64,000 nucleotides of DNA from Anaerolineae bacterium (GCA_025454525.1 JALOOG010000004.1:1-64000), one strand, 5' to 3'. Shown: positions 8,658 through 18,413, numbered from the stretch's first letter. The notes: generated by a model not told the origin, from the sequence alone. Made by a program: numbers and translations.

Positions 8658-9757
8658 TCGTGATCCTTTTGATTGCGGCCGCGTTGATCACGATCGCGTT
8701 GATCACCTTGTTAAATGTGTGGACATTTCCACGTTTACGAAGATCGTCAACACCAGAATCAACCGCGCCATTCGTGTCGATTTTGATTCCGGCTCGCAAT
8801 GAGGCCCGTGTGATTGGAGAAACCTTACGGTGTCTGCTCAGGCAAGATTACCCGCATTTTGAGGTCTTGCTTTTGGATGATCATTCCACGGATGGAACAG
8901 GCACGATCGCCCGTGATTTAGCTGATCCACGTTTAAAAGTGATCGCGGGTGCGCCTTTGCCGTCCGGTTGGATGGGCAAAAATTGGGCTTGTCATCAGCT
9001 TTCGACCCATGCTCAAGGGGACTATTGGATCTTCACCGATGCGGATGTCCGCTGGGGGCCCGGCGGTTTATCCGCGGTCATGGCCGCGGTAAGACGACAT
9101 CAAACCGATCTATTGACCGTGTGGCCCACACAACAGACGATCACTTGGGCTGAGCGCTTGATCGTGCCGTTGATGGCCTTAGCAATCATCGGTTATCTTC
9201 CGGTGATCGGCACGCATTACACCCCGTTTAGTGTATTTGCCGCTGCCTGTGGCCAATGTATGATCTGGCGACGCGGGGCGTATCAACAGATCGGCGGTCA
9301 TCAAGCGGTGCGATCCACCGTGTTAGAGGATGTCACCTTAGCCCGCTTAGTCAAGGCCGCGGGCTTACGGTTACGGATGTTTGACGGCGCGGGCGTGATC
9401 GCTTGTCGGATGTATGAAAATTGGTCGGCTGTGCGCGATGGATATGCTAAAAACATCCTTGCGGGTTATGGCAATTCGATTCCGGTCTTATTGCTTGCGA
9501 CCGTGTTCCATCTGTTGATCTTTATCTTTCCCCCGATCTGGTGGTTATTCGGTGGGGGAGTCTTGGCTTTTGCCTTAACCGTCTTAGGGATCACGATCCG
9601 CATGTTAACCGCGGCCTTCACCCGTCAACGGGTGATTGATGGCCTCGCGATGCCGTTATCCGCCGCCCTCATGACCGTGATCGCATTTCAATCGATCTAT
9701 TGGCAACTCCGTTTCGGCGGCCCCACATGGAAGGGCCGTATCATCAAACAGGGATAA
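8654..9757 (+). CDS. cruC: glycosyltransferase family 2, CruC-like (carotenoid glycosylation)
   Basis: A 367-residue protein with an N-terminal membrane anchor (residues 2-23), a GT-A domain with SILIPARNE (42-50), DDHSTDGT (75-82) and the metal-binding TDAD (128-131), an acceptor-loop LEDVTLARL segment, and two to three C-terminal membrane segments. This is the layout of the CruC and CrtQ glycosyltransferases that attach sugars to hydroxylated carotenoids. Immediate linkage to a CruF-like hydratase supports that role. The GTG start overlaps the plsY stop. Hopanoid-type HpnB-like activity is the main alternative. Confidence 0.78.
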   Translation: MIVILLIAAALITIALITLLNVWTFPRLRRSSTPESTAPFVSILIPARNEARVIGETLRCLLRQDYPHFEVLLLDDHSTDGTGTIARDLADPRLKVIAGAPLPSGWMGKNWACHQLSTHAQGDYWIFTDADVRWGPGGLSAVMAAVRRHQTDLLTVWPTQQTITWAERLIVPLMALAIIGYLPVIGTHYTPFSVFAAACGQCMIWRRGAYQQIGGHQAVRSTVLEDVTLARLVKAAGLRLRMFDGAGVIACRMYENWSAVRDGYAKNILAGYGNSIPVLLLATVFHLLIFIFPPIWWLFGGGVLAFALTVLGITIRMLTAAFTRQRVIDGLAMPLSAALMTVIAFQSIYWQLRFGGPTWKGRIIKQG

Positions 9758-9760
9758 CTC

Positions 9761-11245
9761 ATGAATAAAAACAACGCGGTGGTGATTGGCGGTGGGATCG
9801 GTGGGCTTAGCGCCGCGATTCGCTTGCGAGTCGCCGGGTGGGATGTGACGATTGTGGAACAAAACGCGCAATTAGGCGGCAAGATGAACGAGATCCGCGC
9901 TGATGGATTCCGTTGGGACACCGGCCCCTCAGTGATCACGATGCGCCATGTGTTTGAAGATCTATTTGCCGCGGCCGGCCGCAAATTAGAGGATTACCTC
10001 ACCTTTCTTCCGATCGATCCGTTGACCCGCTATCTTTATCCCGACGGCACGGTGATCGATGTCCATGCCAACCTATCGGAAATGTTGCAAGAGATAGCCC
10101 GCTTAGAGGAACGCGATGTCGAAGGGTATCTCGCTTATCTGGCGTATGCCGCGCAAATCCACCGGATCACCGGCAAGGTATTCATCTATGATCACCCCCC
10201 CACGTTAGCGAGCTTTGCCAAAGTCCCGATCACCGATTGGCTTAAGGCCGATCCATTTCGCACAATGGACGGTGCGATCCGAGCGCATGTGCGATCACCG
10301 CATTTACGGCAATTGTTAGGGCGGTTTGCGACCTATGTTGGTGGAAGTCCGTATGAAGCCCCTGCCACTTTAAACGTGATCGCGCATGTGGAGTTAGCCG
10401 GGGGGGTATGGTATCCACAAGGCGGGATCTACGCGATCGCGAAGGCCTTGATTCGCTTGGCACAAGAGTTAGAGGTGAAGATCTGCGCGGGACAAGGTGT
10501 GCGATCGATCACCGTCACTGATGGCCGCGCTACCGGAGTCGTGTTAGCCGATCACACCACACTACCGGCCGATGTGGTGATCGCCAATGTGGATGTAGCC
10601 ACGGTTTATGAGCGCCTCTTACCACAAACTCCCACCATTCAGCGGCGTAATGTGCGCTTACAAGCCTTTGAACCGTCTTGTTCGGGTTTTATCTTACTGT
10701 TGGGCTTAGAAGGGCATACCAATCGCTTGGTGCATCATAACATCCTATTTTCATCCGATTACCGCCGTGAATTTGATCAGATCTTCAAACAGCGTGTCCC
10801 GGCCGATGATCCTACGATCTACATCGCGATCACCAGCAAAACCGATCCGGATCATGCGCCGGAAAACAGCGAAAATTGGTTTGTTTTGGTCAACGCGCCC
10901 GCCTTATCCGATCGGTATGATTGGTCACAAGGAGGCGTAATTTATCGCGAGTTGGTGTTGGATCGCATGGCCCGATTCGGGTTAGAGGTACGTGATCGCA
11001 TCCGTTCCGAACAGATCATCACACCCGTCGATTTACAAACGATGACCGGGGCGTTTCGGGGTGCGTTGTATGGTGCATCCGCTAACAGCAAATGGACAGC
11101 GTTTCAGCGTCCACATAACCGTTGTGCTGAAGTGCGCGGCCTCTATTTTGCAGGTGGCACGACGCATCCGGGTGGCGGTGTGCCGATGGTCACACTTTCC
11201 GGCAAAGTGGCCGCGGAATTGGCTCTAGCGGATCAATCAACTTAG
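9761..11245 (+). CDS. crtI: CrtI-family carotenoid desaturase/oxidoreductase
   Basis: An FAD-dependent oxidoreductase of 494 residues. It has the dinucleotide-binding GGGIGG (10-15), a WDTGPSVITM segment typical of phytoene desaturases, and the C-terminal FAD motif ending FAGGTTHPGGGVPMVTLSG. The family covers phytoene desaturase (CrtI), hydroxyneurosporene desaturase (CrtD) and carotenoid oxygenases (CruO, CrtO). As the only such enzyme in the cluster it may do the main desaturation, but a CrtD-type role on the hydroxylated end is equally possible. It is the last gene of the overlapping run. Confidence 0.82.
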   Translation: MNKNNAVVIGGGIGGLSAAIRLRVAGWDVTIVEQNAQLGGKMNEIRADGFRWDTGPSVITMRHVFEDLFAAAGRKLEDYLTFLPIDPLTRYLYPDGTVIDVHANLSEMLQEIARLEERDVEGYLAYLAYAAQIHRITGKVFIYDHPPTLASFAKVPITDWLKADPFRTMDGAIRAHVRSPHLRQLLGRFATYVGGSPYEAPATLNVIAHVELAGGVWYPQGGIYAIAKALIRLAQELEVKICAGQGVRSITVTDGRATGVVLADHTTLPADVVIANVDVATVYERLLPQTPTIQRRNVRLQAFEPSCSGFILLLGLEGHTNRLVHHNILFSSDYRREFDQIFKQRVPADDPTIYIAITSKTDPDHAPENSENWFVLVNAPALSDRYDWSQGGVIYRELVLDRMARFGLEVRDRIRSEQIITPVDLQTMTGAFRGALYGASANSKWTAFQRPHNRCAEVRGLYFAGGTTHPGGGVPMVTLSGKVAAELALADQST

Positions 11246-11296
11246 TGCGAATTTTGTGCGATACTAAGCGGTGTGATGTAACAGGGTTTTAGAGCG

Positions 11297-12202
11297 ATGA
11301 AAGCGTTTTATTGTGATGATTTTGTCTTGCCATTACCACCAGAGCATCGTTTCCCAATGCGAAAGTATTCCGGCCTCCGTCAGCGATTAAGGGCGGAGGG
11401 TGTGATCGCGTTAGACAACTTTCTAGTACCAGAGGCCGCCACTGATCGACAAATTCTCCGCTGTCATGAGGCTAATTATCTCGATCGGGTGGTCAATGGG
11501 ACGCTCACCTCCCAAGAGATTCGGCGGATCGGGTTTCCATGGTCGCTACAAATGGTGGAGCGTTGTCGGCGGTCATCCGGTGCGACGATCGCGGCTTGTC
11601 GGGCGGCCTTATCCGGGGATGGGATCGCGGTGAATCTTGCCGGGGGGACTCATCATGCGTGTCGGGATCACGGTGAGGGGTATTGTGTGTTTAATGACGC
11701 GGCGATCGCGGCCCGCGCCATGCAAGATGAAGGGCGGGTCAAGCGCGTTGTGGTGATCGATTGTGATGTGCATCAAGGCAACGGTACCGCCGATATTGTG
11801 CGAGATGATCCAACGATCTTTGCGTTTTCGATCCACGGGGCGAAAAATTTCCCGTTTCGTAAGATCGACGGCGATCTAGACATCGCGTTACCAGACGGCA
11901 CAGAGGACGCGGCCTATCTCGAAATGGTAGAAGAAGGTACATGGCGCGCTATCGTTAGCGCTAAGGCCGATCTGGCCATTTACATCGCAGGGGCCGATCC
12001 GTTTATTGGCGATCGCTTGGGGAAATTGTGTATCAGTAAAGAGGGACTCGCCGAACGCGATCGATTGGTCTTGAAGCTATGTGCTAATGCCGGACTCCCC
12101 GTGGCTATTGCGATGGGCGGGGGTTATGCCCATAATGTAGAGGATATTATTGACATCCATGCTCAAACCGTGCGGATCGCGGCAGGGAGAGAGAGAGATT
12201 AG
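11297..12202 (+). CDS. histone deacetylase family protein (zinc-dependent deacetylase)
   Basis: A 301-residue single-domain protein of the arginase/deacetylase fold. Family landmarks visible are THHACRDHGEGYCVFND with the two active-site histidines, DCDVHQGNGT with zinc-ligand Asp and His, and AIAMGGGYAHNV near the end. The short length and the N-terminal FRFPM-like start resemble class IV/AcuC-like bacterial deacetylases, which remove acetyl or other acyl groups from lysines, polyamines or small molecules. Its substrate is unknown. It follows crtI by 51 bases and is almost contiguous with the J-domain gene. Confidence 0.85.
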   Translation: MKAFYCDDFVLPLPPEHRFPMRKYSGLRQRLRAEGVIALDNFLVPEAATDRQILRCHEANYLDRVVNGTLTSQEIRRIGFPWSLQMVERCRRSSGATIAACRAALSGDGIAVNLAGGTHHACRDHGEGYCVFNDAAIAARAMQDEGRVKRVVVIDCDVHQGNGTADIVRDDPTIFAFSIHGAKNFPFRKIDGDLDIALPDGTEDAAYLEMVEEGTWRAIVSAKADLAIYIAGADPFIGDRLGKLCISKEGLAERDRLVLKLCANAGLPVAIAMGGGYAHNVEDIIDIHAQTVRIAAGRERD

Positions 12203-12203
12203 C

Positions 12204-13082
12204 GTGAACGCCGACGAACTCTCATCTTTAGATATTGTCAAACAATGGCTGAAACAAAAATTGACCAGCATCATGAGCGTACAAAATTGCCAATTGATGC
12301 CCGGAAATAGCTTGATCGTCAACACTTGGACAGGGGTGAGTGTGAATGTCTACCTCCTGAATGAGGTCGTTCGTACCCGTGCGATCAAAAAAGTCTTGCA
12401 AGAGGCAACCGACATCGGGATTGGGTCGCTATTTATTATTGATGCGGACTTGATCCCACAACCGAACACCCGCTTTGATCCGGCGGAATGGCTCTTGGCT
12501 TTACATGCGTTGACCCATGAGCGAATCTACGCCTATGATATTGATGAACAAGGCCCTAAATTGCTACAAGTCCATTTTGAGCCAGTCGGATCTACAGGCG
12601 CATATGTCACCAAGTACGGACCCGATGCCCGCTTTGAGCAGTTGCGTTTTCTGAAAGTCTCGGTGAAACCCAAGTACATCAAAGGGGACTGGCAGATCGC
12701 CGATTTTGGGTTAAGCACTTTCTGGCGTGATCCGTACAACCCGAAGCGAGTCGAATACCGTCGGCCGGATAACCGCGAATATCAGTGGCGACAATGGAGT
12801 CAAACCACTTGGCAACAAGCGCAAACCCAACAACGTTTTCAAGGGGATCCCCCACCCCCTCCGCCGCGTTATCAAGCGACTCCCAAAGACAAATTACACA
12901 GCGCTTATCAATTGTTAGCGGTGGATTTAGACGCGACTCGCGAGGAAGTGAAAGCAGCCTTCCGTAAATTAGCGTTGGTTTATCACCCCGATACCAGTGA
13001 ATTACCCCAAGAAGAGGCCGCTCACAAGTTTCGTGAAGTGACCGAAGCCTACGATTACATCCGTGAGTATCGCAAATGGTAG
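12204..13082 (+). CDS. protein with C-terminal J domain (DnaJ-like)
   Basis: A 292-residue protein. Residues up to about 200 form a domain I do not recognise, followed by a Gln/Pro-rich linker and a C-terminal J domain with the diagnostic HPD in LVYHPDT. J domains stimulate the ATPase of Hsp70 chaperones, so this is probably a specialised DnaK partner that recruits clients through its N-terminal part. GTG at 12204 is chosen because a GGGAGAGAGAGAG purine stretch precedes it and it starts one base after the upstream stop; a longer ATG start inside the deacetylase gene is less likely. Confidence 0.75.
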   Translation: MNADELSSLDIVKQWLKQKLTSIMSVQNCQLMPGNSLIVNTWTGVSVNVYLLNEVVRTRAIKKVLQEATDIGIGSLFIIDADLIPQPNTRFDPAEWLLALHALTHERIYAYDIDEQGPKLLQVHFEPVGSTGAYVTKYGPDARFEQLRFLKVSVKPKYIKGDWQIADFGLSTFWRDPYNPKRVEYRRPDNREYQWRQWSQTTWQQAQTQQRFQGDPPPPPPRYQATPKDKLHSAYQLLAVDLDATREEVKAAFRKLALVYHPDTSELPQEEAAHKFREVTEAYDYIREYRKW

Positions 13083-13086
13083 CCGA

Positions 13087-13368
13087 TCAAAAAAAGGTGA
13101 CGTTGGGAGTACGCCAATACCGACTTCCGTCTTTATCACGATTCAGATACCCGCGTTCAAACAATTCCCGCCGCAAGATCGCCCAATCCTCAAAGGTGTG
13201 ATGCGATTTCAGGATCTGATTAACCTCGCGTTCGGTGTAGATCACCCCAAGCGTAAATTTTTCGGACAGATAGGCTAGGATCAGCTCCTGTTCCGCCATT
13301 TTGCCTTTGCCGGCCGGCCAACGAGTCACTCGTCCTTCAAGGTCTAAAAAGTCTTCGATGCGAGTCAT
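13087..13368 (-). CDS. DUF2087 domain protein
   Basis: A basic protein of about 93 residues matching DUF2087: FLDLEGRVTRWPAGKGKMAEQELILAYL is split by a turn, then EREVNQIL, FEDWAILRRELFERGYLNRDKDGSRYW. In many bacteria the domain is a helix-turn-helix-like module of transcription regulators, here alone. ATG at 13368 (MTRIEDF) is preferred to the longer frame because homology begins there and it clears the upstream gene. It converges on the J-domain gene with only four bases between them. Confidence 0.7.
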   Translation of the reverse strand: MTRIEDFLDLEGRVTRWPAGKGKMAEQELILAYLSEKFTLGVIYTEREVNQILKSHHTFEDWAILRRELFERGYLNRDKDGSRYWRTPNVTFF

Positions 13369-13373
13369 GGTGT

Positions 13374-14522
13374 TTATCCATTTGATGAAGTTGGACAAGG
13401 GTCTTGACGCAAAAAGTCCGCGATCGCCCGTCCTACCAGATCATGTCCGGTCTGATTCCAATGGGTATCATACGTATAATAGCTCAATTGCCCTTCAACC
13501 GCTGCTTGTTCTAACACGGGTACTAGGTCAAAGAAGATCAAGCCATTGGCTTCGGCCCGCTCACGGATCACATCGCGCTGATTGTTTCGGCGCGCTAACA
13601 AGTCCTCAAATGTCCCATTAAACGGAAATTCGATTTGCAACGGCTCTCCCACATCGGCGACTCGAGCCTCGGCCTTTTGCATCAAGGTGATCTGGTCATC
13701 GGGAGTCAGATAGGGGAGATAGATATGCGCGTTATTCGGAAAATACGCCAAGATCATACACGCATCTGGATCGGCCGCTTGCATCTCTTGCCACGCTTGT
13801 TCAGTGATCTCTAAGTTAGTCGAATTGCGAAAACTCGCTTGTGTCGCATTCAGCGCCCACACATACCCCTCTAAAAACGCGATGTCATGCAATTGACCGT
13901 TGAGGTCGATCTGCATCGGATAACGCACATCGCGATCGGTGATCGTCTCCAGATCCCGCGGGATGATCCGCAATTCATCAGTTTCGGACGGCATCGGCAA
14001 TTGTCGATTTTGCGACTCGACCGCATCCGAAAGATCATTTCCCTCAAAATAGCCGATGATCACGATCTCTGGGTTAGCTGGAGCGCCATATTGCACGAAC
14101 ACTTTCGCCTGTTCTACCGGCCCATAACCTCGAAACCCTAAGTTACGCACGGGTTGGCCATACGCTTCAGCTAAGACATCTGTCCAAGGCCGCGCCGCGT
14201 TCGCCGCTTCGGTATACGAATCGCCGATCCCGAGGATCGGGTAATAATCGGCGCTACGGATCGCTTGCCGAAAGCCGTCTTGATCGCGTCCGAACCAATG
14301 CACGCTCAAAATCTCATCAGGATTCGGCGGGATCGCCACCCATTCAGCGGTATGAAAGAATACATCCCCCATTCGCACGGTAAAGGTGATCATGCCGGGG
14401 CGCAATTGAGGGAAGGCCGTCAATAACACCAACACCATGATCCCCGCGAACGCGATTCCGAACAAGACTAAGCCAAGATTCAACGCCCAACGCGGTAATT
14501 TGTTTAATTGTGATGAGTCCAA
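13374..14522 (-). CDS. membrane-anchored SGNH/GDSL hydrolase-like protein
   Basis: A 382-residue protein with an N-terminal membrane segment (about 14-36) and an extracytoplasmic SGNH domain. It shows the block I nucleophile motif GIGDSYTEA, a G-N element in YFEGNDL, and the C-terminal catalytic DTHWNQTGH. The DxxH-like end and DHHW-type layout are also found in AlgX/AlgJ-like O-acetyltransferase accessory proteins, so it may modify surface polysaccharide. It ends six bases before the DUF2087 start and probably shares its transcript. Confidence 0.75.
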   Translation of the reverse strand: MDSSQLNKLPRWALNLGLVLFGIAFAGIMVLVLLTAFPQLRPGMITFTVRMGDVFFHTAEWVAIPPNPDEILSVHWFGRDQDGFRQAIRSADYYPILGIGDSYTEAANAARPWTDVLAEAYGQPVRNLGFRGYGPVEQAKVFVQYGAPANPEIVIIGYFEGNDLSDAVESQNRQLPMPSETDELRIIPRDLETITDRDVRYPMQIDLNGQLHDIAFLEGYVWALNATQASFRNSTNLEITEQAWQEMQAADPDACMILAYFPNNAHIYLPYLTPDDQITLMQKAEARVADVGEPLQIEFPFNGTFEDLLARRNNQRDVIRERAEANGLIFFDLVPVLEQAAVEGQLSYYTYDTHWNQTGHDLVGRAIADFLRQDPCPTSSNG

Positions 14523-14600
14523 GGACGATCCCTAACCCGCTAACGTCACGATAGGCGCTCCATTGTAACGAGAAACGCCTCTCATGCTAGTCACAAGTGC

Positions 14601-16982
14601 TTATTTTTCGCGCTCAAACAACATCCACACCCGATGCAATAACGATCGATGACGCATCCCATAATCGATCAACATCACCGTGAGCAGGAACAGCGCCGTG
14701 ATCAATACCACCAAGCCAAATGACGGTGCTTTAAACGCAAAAAACGGCGCAGCGATGTAAAACGAGAGAATCGTGAGCAGAGTCGCGATCCCGCTGATGA
14801 CCACCACCCGCCATTGATCGATGAACGAACGCGGTTGGCTGATCTCCACACCTTGCACATTCCAAAAGATCATCATGCCGAACAAGCAGATAAACAGCGT
14901 GATCGTGCTACGCGCCACTTCCACATCGCGATACGAACTGAAATACGCCACGGCGTATAACAACGCCAGCAAGCCCGATCCCAACACGCCGGCGATAAAC
15001 AAGTAATCCAGCACATCCCGCCGGAAGTGTTCGATATACTTGGGGCGGATGATCCCGAATGCGATAAACGTGGCCGGCATGTTCACCGTGCCGAACGCCG
15101 CCCAACTGATTTGAACGGGGGTGATCGGGAATGGCAACATCATAAACCCGACAAAGATAAACAGCAGCACGTTGTAGAAATTGCGTGCCAAAAACATCTT
15201 GGTGGTGCCGAAGATCGTTTGCGTGATCTCGCGCCCTTCACGAAAAGCCAAGGGGAGCGTAGACATCGCATTGTTTAACAGCACAATATCCGCCACATCT
15301 TTACTGATTTGGGTGCCGTCGTTCATCACGATCGCTAAGTTGGCTGCTTTCAGCGCCGGGACATCATTTACGCCGTCGCCCACCATCGCCACATAATGTC
15401 CGCGTTTTTGTAAGGCCAGCACGATCCGGCGCTTGGTATCGGGTTCAATTCGGGCAAACACTTGTCCTTGTTCCACCGCCGTTTCAAGATCTGCCTCGCT
15501 CAACTGACTCAACTGATTTTCGGTGTACACCAATGAGGTATCCATGCCGGCCTGATGCGCGATCGCCTTGACCGTTTCCGGGTTATCCCCAGAGATCACT
15601 TTGAGGCCGACGTTTAATTGGCGAAAATCGTTAAGCGTGATCTGAATATCATCGCGGATCTGATCGCTCATCACGATCAGCGCGGTGGGTGTCACTTGCC
15701 CGTTCAGGCTGACATCCTGCCCATGGATCGCTTCTGGTGAACGTGCGAATGCCAAGACTCGCAGCCCATTTTGAGAAAATTCGGTGGTTTGTTGGATGAT
15801 CTTGGGATCATGGATCAAGCGTTCCGGCGCGCCCATCAACAACGTTTGATCTTTTAAGGTGATCGCGCCCCACTTGCGCGCTGAGCTAAACGGGATCTCC
15901 GCAGTTTTGGGGATCAACGGTTGTAATGGTTTGACCCGTACTAAATATTCAGCGACCGCCCCGGCCGTGCGATTCTGATACGAAAGGTTATGGATGTAAT
16001 GATACAAATCATCGTAGATCTGATCGGAGGTTGCGCCATTTAACGGGATCACCTCCGCCACCGCTAATTTATTTTGGGTGAGGGTACCGGTTTTATCGAA
16101 ACACAACACGGTAACATTCGCTAAGGACTCGACCGCGTTCACCCGTTGAATCAAGGTACGTTGAAAGCTGATCTTGACCGCGCCGATCGTGAGTGAGATC
16201 GTCGCCACTAAGACTAAGCCTTGTGGGACAAGGCTGGTCACAAATACCACGCTGTTTCGCACCGCTTCGATCGGTTGAGTCTGTTGCACATAACCGGCCA
16301 CAAACAGCATCGGCACGAGGATGATCATCACGAGGATCGTGACTTCCACAATAACCATGAGGCGGCGTTGGGTAGGGGTGAGAACGGCTTTATAGGTTTT
16401 GGCGATCGCCGAAAGTTTATTCAAGGTGCTTTCTTTACCGACTTGCGTCGCAACCATTAATCCGCTTCCGGCGATGCAAAAAGATCCAGAGTACAACGGA
16501 TCGTCAAGCACTTTTAAAATCGCGTCGGATTCTCCGGTCAATTGTGACTCATCCAGTTCCATCGAGTCACTACTCAACACCTGTCCATCCACCACCAACC
16601 GATCCCCCGGCGCGATCGCGATCACATCATCGATCACAATCTGCTTGATCGGGATCGTTTTAAGTTCTCCATCGCGCCAGACCCGCGCTGTTTGTACTGC
16701 TAACGAGGCCATTTGATCAAGCTTACGCTTTGCGCCGATCTCTTGCACCATGCCTAACAGCGAATTGGTGACGACACTAAATCCGGCAAAAATCACCGTC
16801 GCATAATCGCGGGCTAACAACACAATCAATAACAGCGTAAACAGCACAATGTTGAACAAGTTAAAGATGTTATCCCGGAAGATCTGCCAATAGGTGCGGC
16901 CGACTCGTGCTTCAAAGTCGTTACTCTGACCGCGCTTTTTACGTTCGGCTACTTCCGCCGAGGTTAATCCTAACGATGGCAC
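14601..16982 (-). CDS. P-type cation-transporting ATPase (CtpE-like)
   Basis: A 793-residue ATPase with all P-type landmarks: the actuator TGES (149-152), phosphorylated DKTGTLT (Asp296), the hinge GDGVNDVPALKAA, and about ten membrane segments. The N-terminus, GLTSAEVAERKKRGQSND, and the GMVQEI-AKR segment resemble the CtpE branch linked to calcium uptake in mycobacteria. The fourth membrane helix reads VPQGL where many relatives have PEGL, which may affect ion choice. GTG at 16982 follows GGAAAGG and matches the family start; a longer frame to 17078 would overlap the promoter region. The transported ion is not determined. Confidence 0.88.
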   Translation of the reverse strand: MPSLGLTSAEVAERKKRGQSNDFEARVGRTYWQIFRDNIFNLFNIVLFTLLLIVLLARDYATVIFAGFSVVTNSLLGMVQEIGAKRKLDQMASLAVQTARVWRDGELKTIPIKQIVIDDVIAIAPGDRLVVDGQVLSSDSMELDESQLTGESDAILKVLDDPLYSGSFCIAGSGLMVATQVGKESTLNKLSAIAKTYKAVLTPTQRRLMVIVEVTILVMIILVPMLFVAGYVQQTQPIEAVRNSVVFVTSLVPQGLVLVATISLTIGAVKISFQRTLIQRVNAVESLANVTVLCFDKTGTLTQNKLAVAEVIPLNGATSDQIYDDLYHYIHNLSYQNRTAGAVAEYLVRVKPLQPLIPKTAEIPFSSARKWGAITLKDQTLLMGAPERLIHDPKIIQQTTEFSQNGLRVLAFARSPEAIHGQDVSLNGQVTPTALIVMSDQIRDDIQITLNDFRQLNVGLKVISGDNPETVKAIAHQAGMDTSLVYTENQLSQLSEADLETAVEQGQVFARIEPDTKRRIVLALQKRGHYVAMVGDGVNDVPALKAANLAIVMNDGTQISKDVADIVLLNNAMSTLPLAFREGREITQTIFGTTKMFLARNFYNVLLFIFVGFMMLPFPITPVQISWAAFGTVNMPATFIAFGIIRPKYIEHFRRDVLDYLFIAGVLGSGLLALLYAVAYFSSYRDVEVARSTITLFICLFGMMIFWNVQGVEISQPRSFIDQWRVVVISGIATLLTILSFYIAAPFFAFKAPSFGLVVLITALFLLTVMLIDYGMRHRSLLHRVWMLFEREK

Positions 16983-17087
16983 AACACTGGCCCTTTCCGT
17001 ATGACCTAATCTCCCCCAAGTGTAACAGAACCCACTCAAATCGGATCTCTTGAAAACATTTCTAAGCAGATTCTTCACATTCTCCGC

Positions 17088-17093
17088 TATAAT
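17088..17093 (+). promoter_or_regulatory. -10 element of the CNNM/CorC gene
   Basis: A perfect TATAAT lies 35 bases before the ATG of the downstream gene, in the divergent spacer with the P-type ATPase. The expected -35 region is weak, so only the -10 element is called. Confidence 0.45.
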
Positions 17094-17128
17094 AAGCCTA
17101 CTTTTTTCGTAATTTAGGTAAAGTCTAA

Positions 17129-18406
17129 ATGGAAATTCTCATCATAGTGCTTTTTACGTTGGTGAATGCGGTGTTCGCCATGTCTGAACTTGCCGTGGTT
17201 TCTTCTCGCAAAGCACGCTTGCAACAAATGGTTGAGGACGGGAGTTCCCGCGCCAAAGCAGCCCTTGACCTTGCCAACGAACCCAATCGTTTTTTATCCA
17301 CCACTCAAATCGGCATCACCTTGATCGGCATCGGCGCGGGGGCGTTCGGTGGTGCTACGGTGGCCGAACAATTTGCCTTACAGCTCAAACAGATTCCACT
17401 TTTAGCGCCATACAGCGAAACCCTTGCCGTTTTGTTGGTTGTGGCTTTTACCACCTATCTTTCTTTGGTGATCGGAGAACTTGTCCCAAAGCGTTTAGCC
17501 ATGCGTTATCCCGAAACGATCGCGATGAATGTGGCCGCGCCGATGAATCTGCTCTCGAAGATCAGCTCTCCCCTAGTGAGTCTATTAGGGGTTTCGACCG
17601 ATTTTGTCTTACGGTTATTGGGCTTAAATCGCGATGATGAATCCCCGGTTACCGAGGCCGAAGTGATCTCGATGATCGAACAAGGGGCGGAGGCCGGCGT
17701 ATTTGAGGCCCATGAAAGTGCCATGGTAGAAGGGATCTTTCGGCTAGGGGAGTTACGGGTGTCCGAGTTGATGACTCCGCGTAATGATGTGATCGCCTTG
17801 GATCTCAACGCCCCGTCTGAAGAAAACCGTTCGCTCACGGTAGAATCCCCGTTTTCAGCCTATCCAGTCTATCGGGATAACTTGGATAATGTAGTCGGAG
17901 TCGTACAATCCAAGCATCTGTTAAGCCATTTGCTTACCGGTCAAGCGCTTGACATTGATCAGGTGATGCAAAAGCCGATCTTTATCCCAGAGTCGGCCGC
18001 GGCCGCACAGGCCTTAGCGCTGTTTAAAGAGACTCGCGTTCACATGGCGCTTGTGTTGGATGAATATGGCGGCGTGATCGGCTTGATCACCCTTAAGGAC
18101 ATCATCCAAGAGGTGGTCGGGGACATCCGCAATAAACAATATGATCCGGACATCGTACAACGTGAAGATGGATCATGGCTATTTGATGGGATCTTGCCGA
18201 TTTATCGGCTTTCCGAAACCTTACCAGATTTACAGATTCCGGTACATGAAGAAGGCAGTTATACCACCTTATCCGGTTTTATCATGGTGCGACTTGGCCG
18301 GATTCCCACCGTTGGCGATCATTTTAAATGGCATGAATTTCGCTTTGAAGTGATCGACATGGACGGCAATCACATCGACAAGGTGTTGGTGCAAAAAATC
18401 GTTTAA
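17129..18406 (+). CDS. CNNM/CorC (hemolysin C) family membrane protein
   Basis: A 425-residue protein with an N-terminal four-helix CNNM (DUF21) membrane domain (about 1-180) including the signature GELVPKRLAMRYPE, two CBS domains (about 200-330), and a C-terminal CorC_HlyC domain. Relatives export magnesium or sodium, or act as ion-homeostasis regulators. It lies divergently from a P-type ATPase, hinting at a shared role in divalent-cation balance. Family name 'hemolysin' is historical; no toxin function is implied. Confidence 0.88.
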   Translation: MEILIIVLFTLVNAVFAMSELAVVSSRKARLQQMVEDGSSRAKAALDLANEPNRFLSTTQIGITLIGIGAGAFGGATVAEQFALQLKQIPLLAPYSETLAVLLVVAFTTYLSLVIGELVPKRLAMRYPETIAMNVAAPMNLLSKISSPLVSLLGVSTDFVLRLLGLNRDDESPVTEAEVISMIEQGAEAGVFEAHESAMVEGIFRLGELRVSELMTPRNDVIALDLNAPSEENRSLTVESPFSAYPVYRDNLDNVVGVVQSKHLLSHLLTGQALDIDQVMQKPIFIPESAAAAQALALFKETRVHMALVLDEYGGVIGLITLKDIIQEVVGDIRNKQYDPDIVQREDGSWLFDGILPIYRLSETLPDLQIPVHEEGSYTTLSGFIMVRLGRIPTVGDHFKWHEFRFEVIDMDGNHIDKVLVQKIV

Positions 18407-18413
18407 TCCTGTT

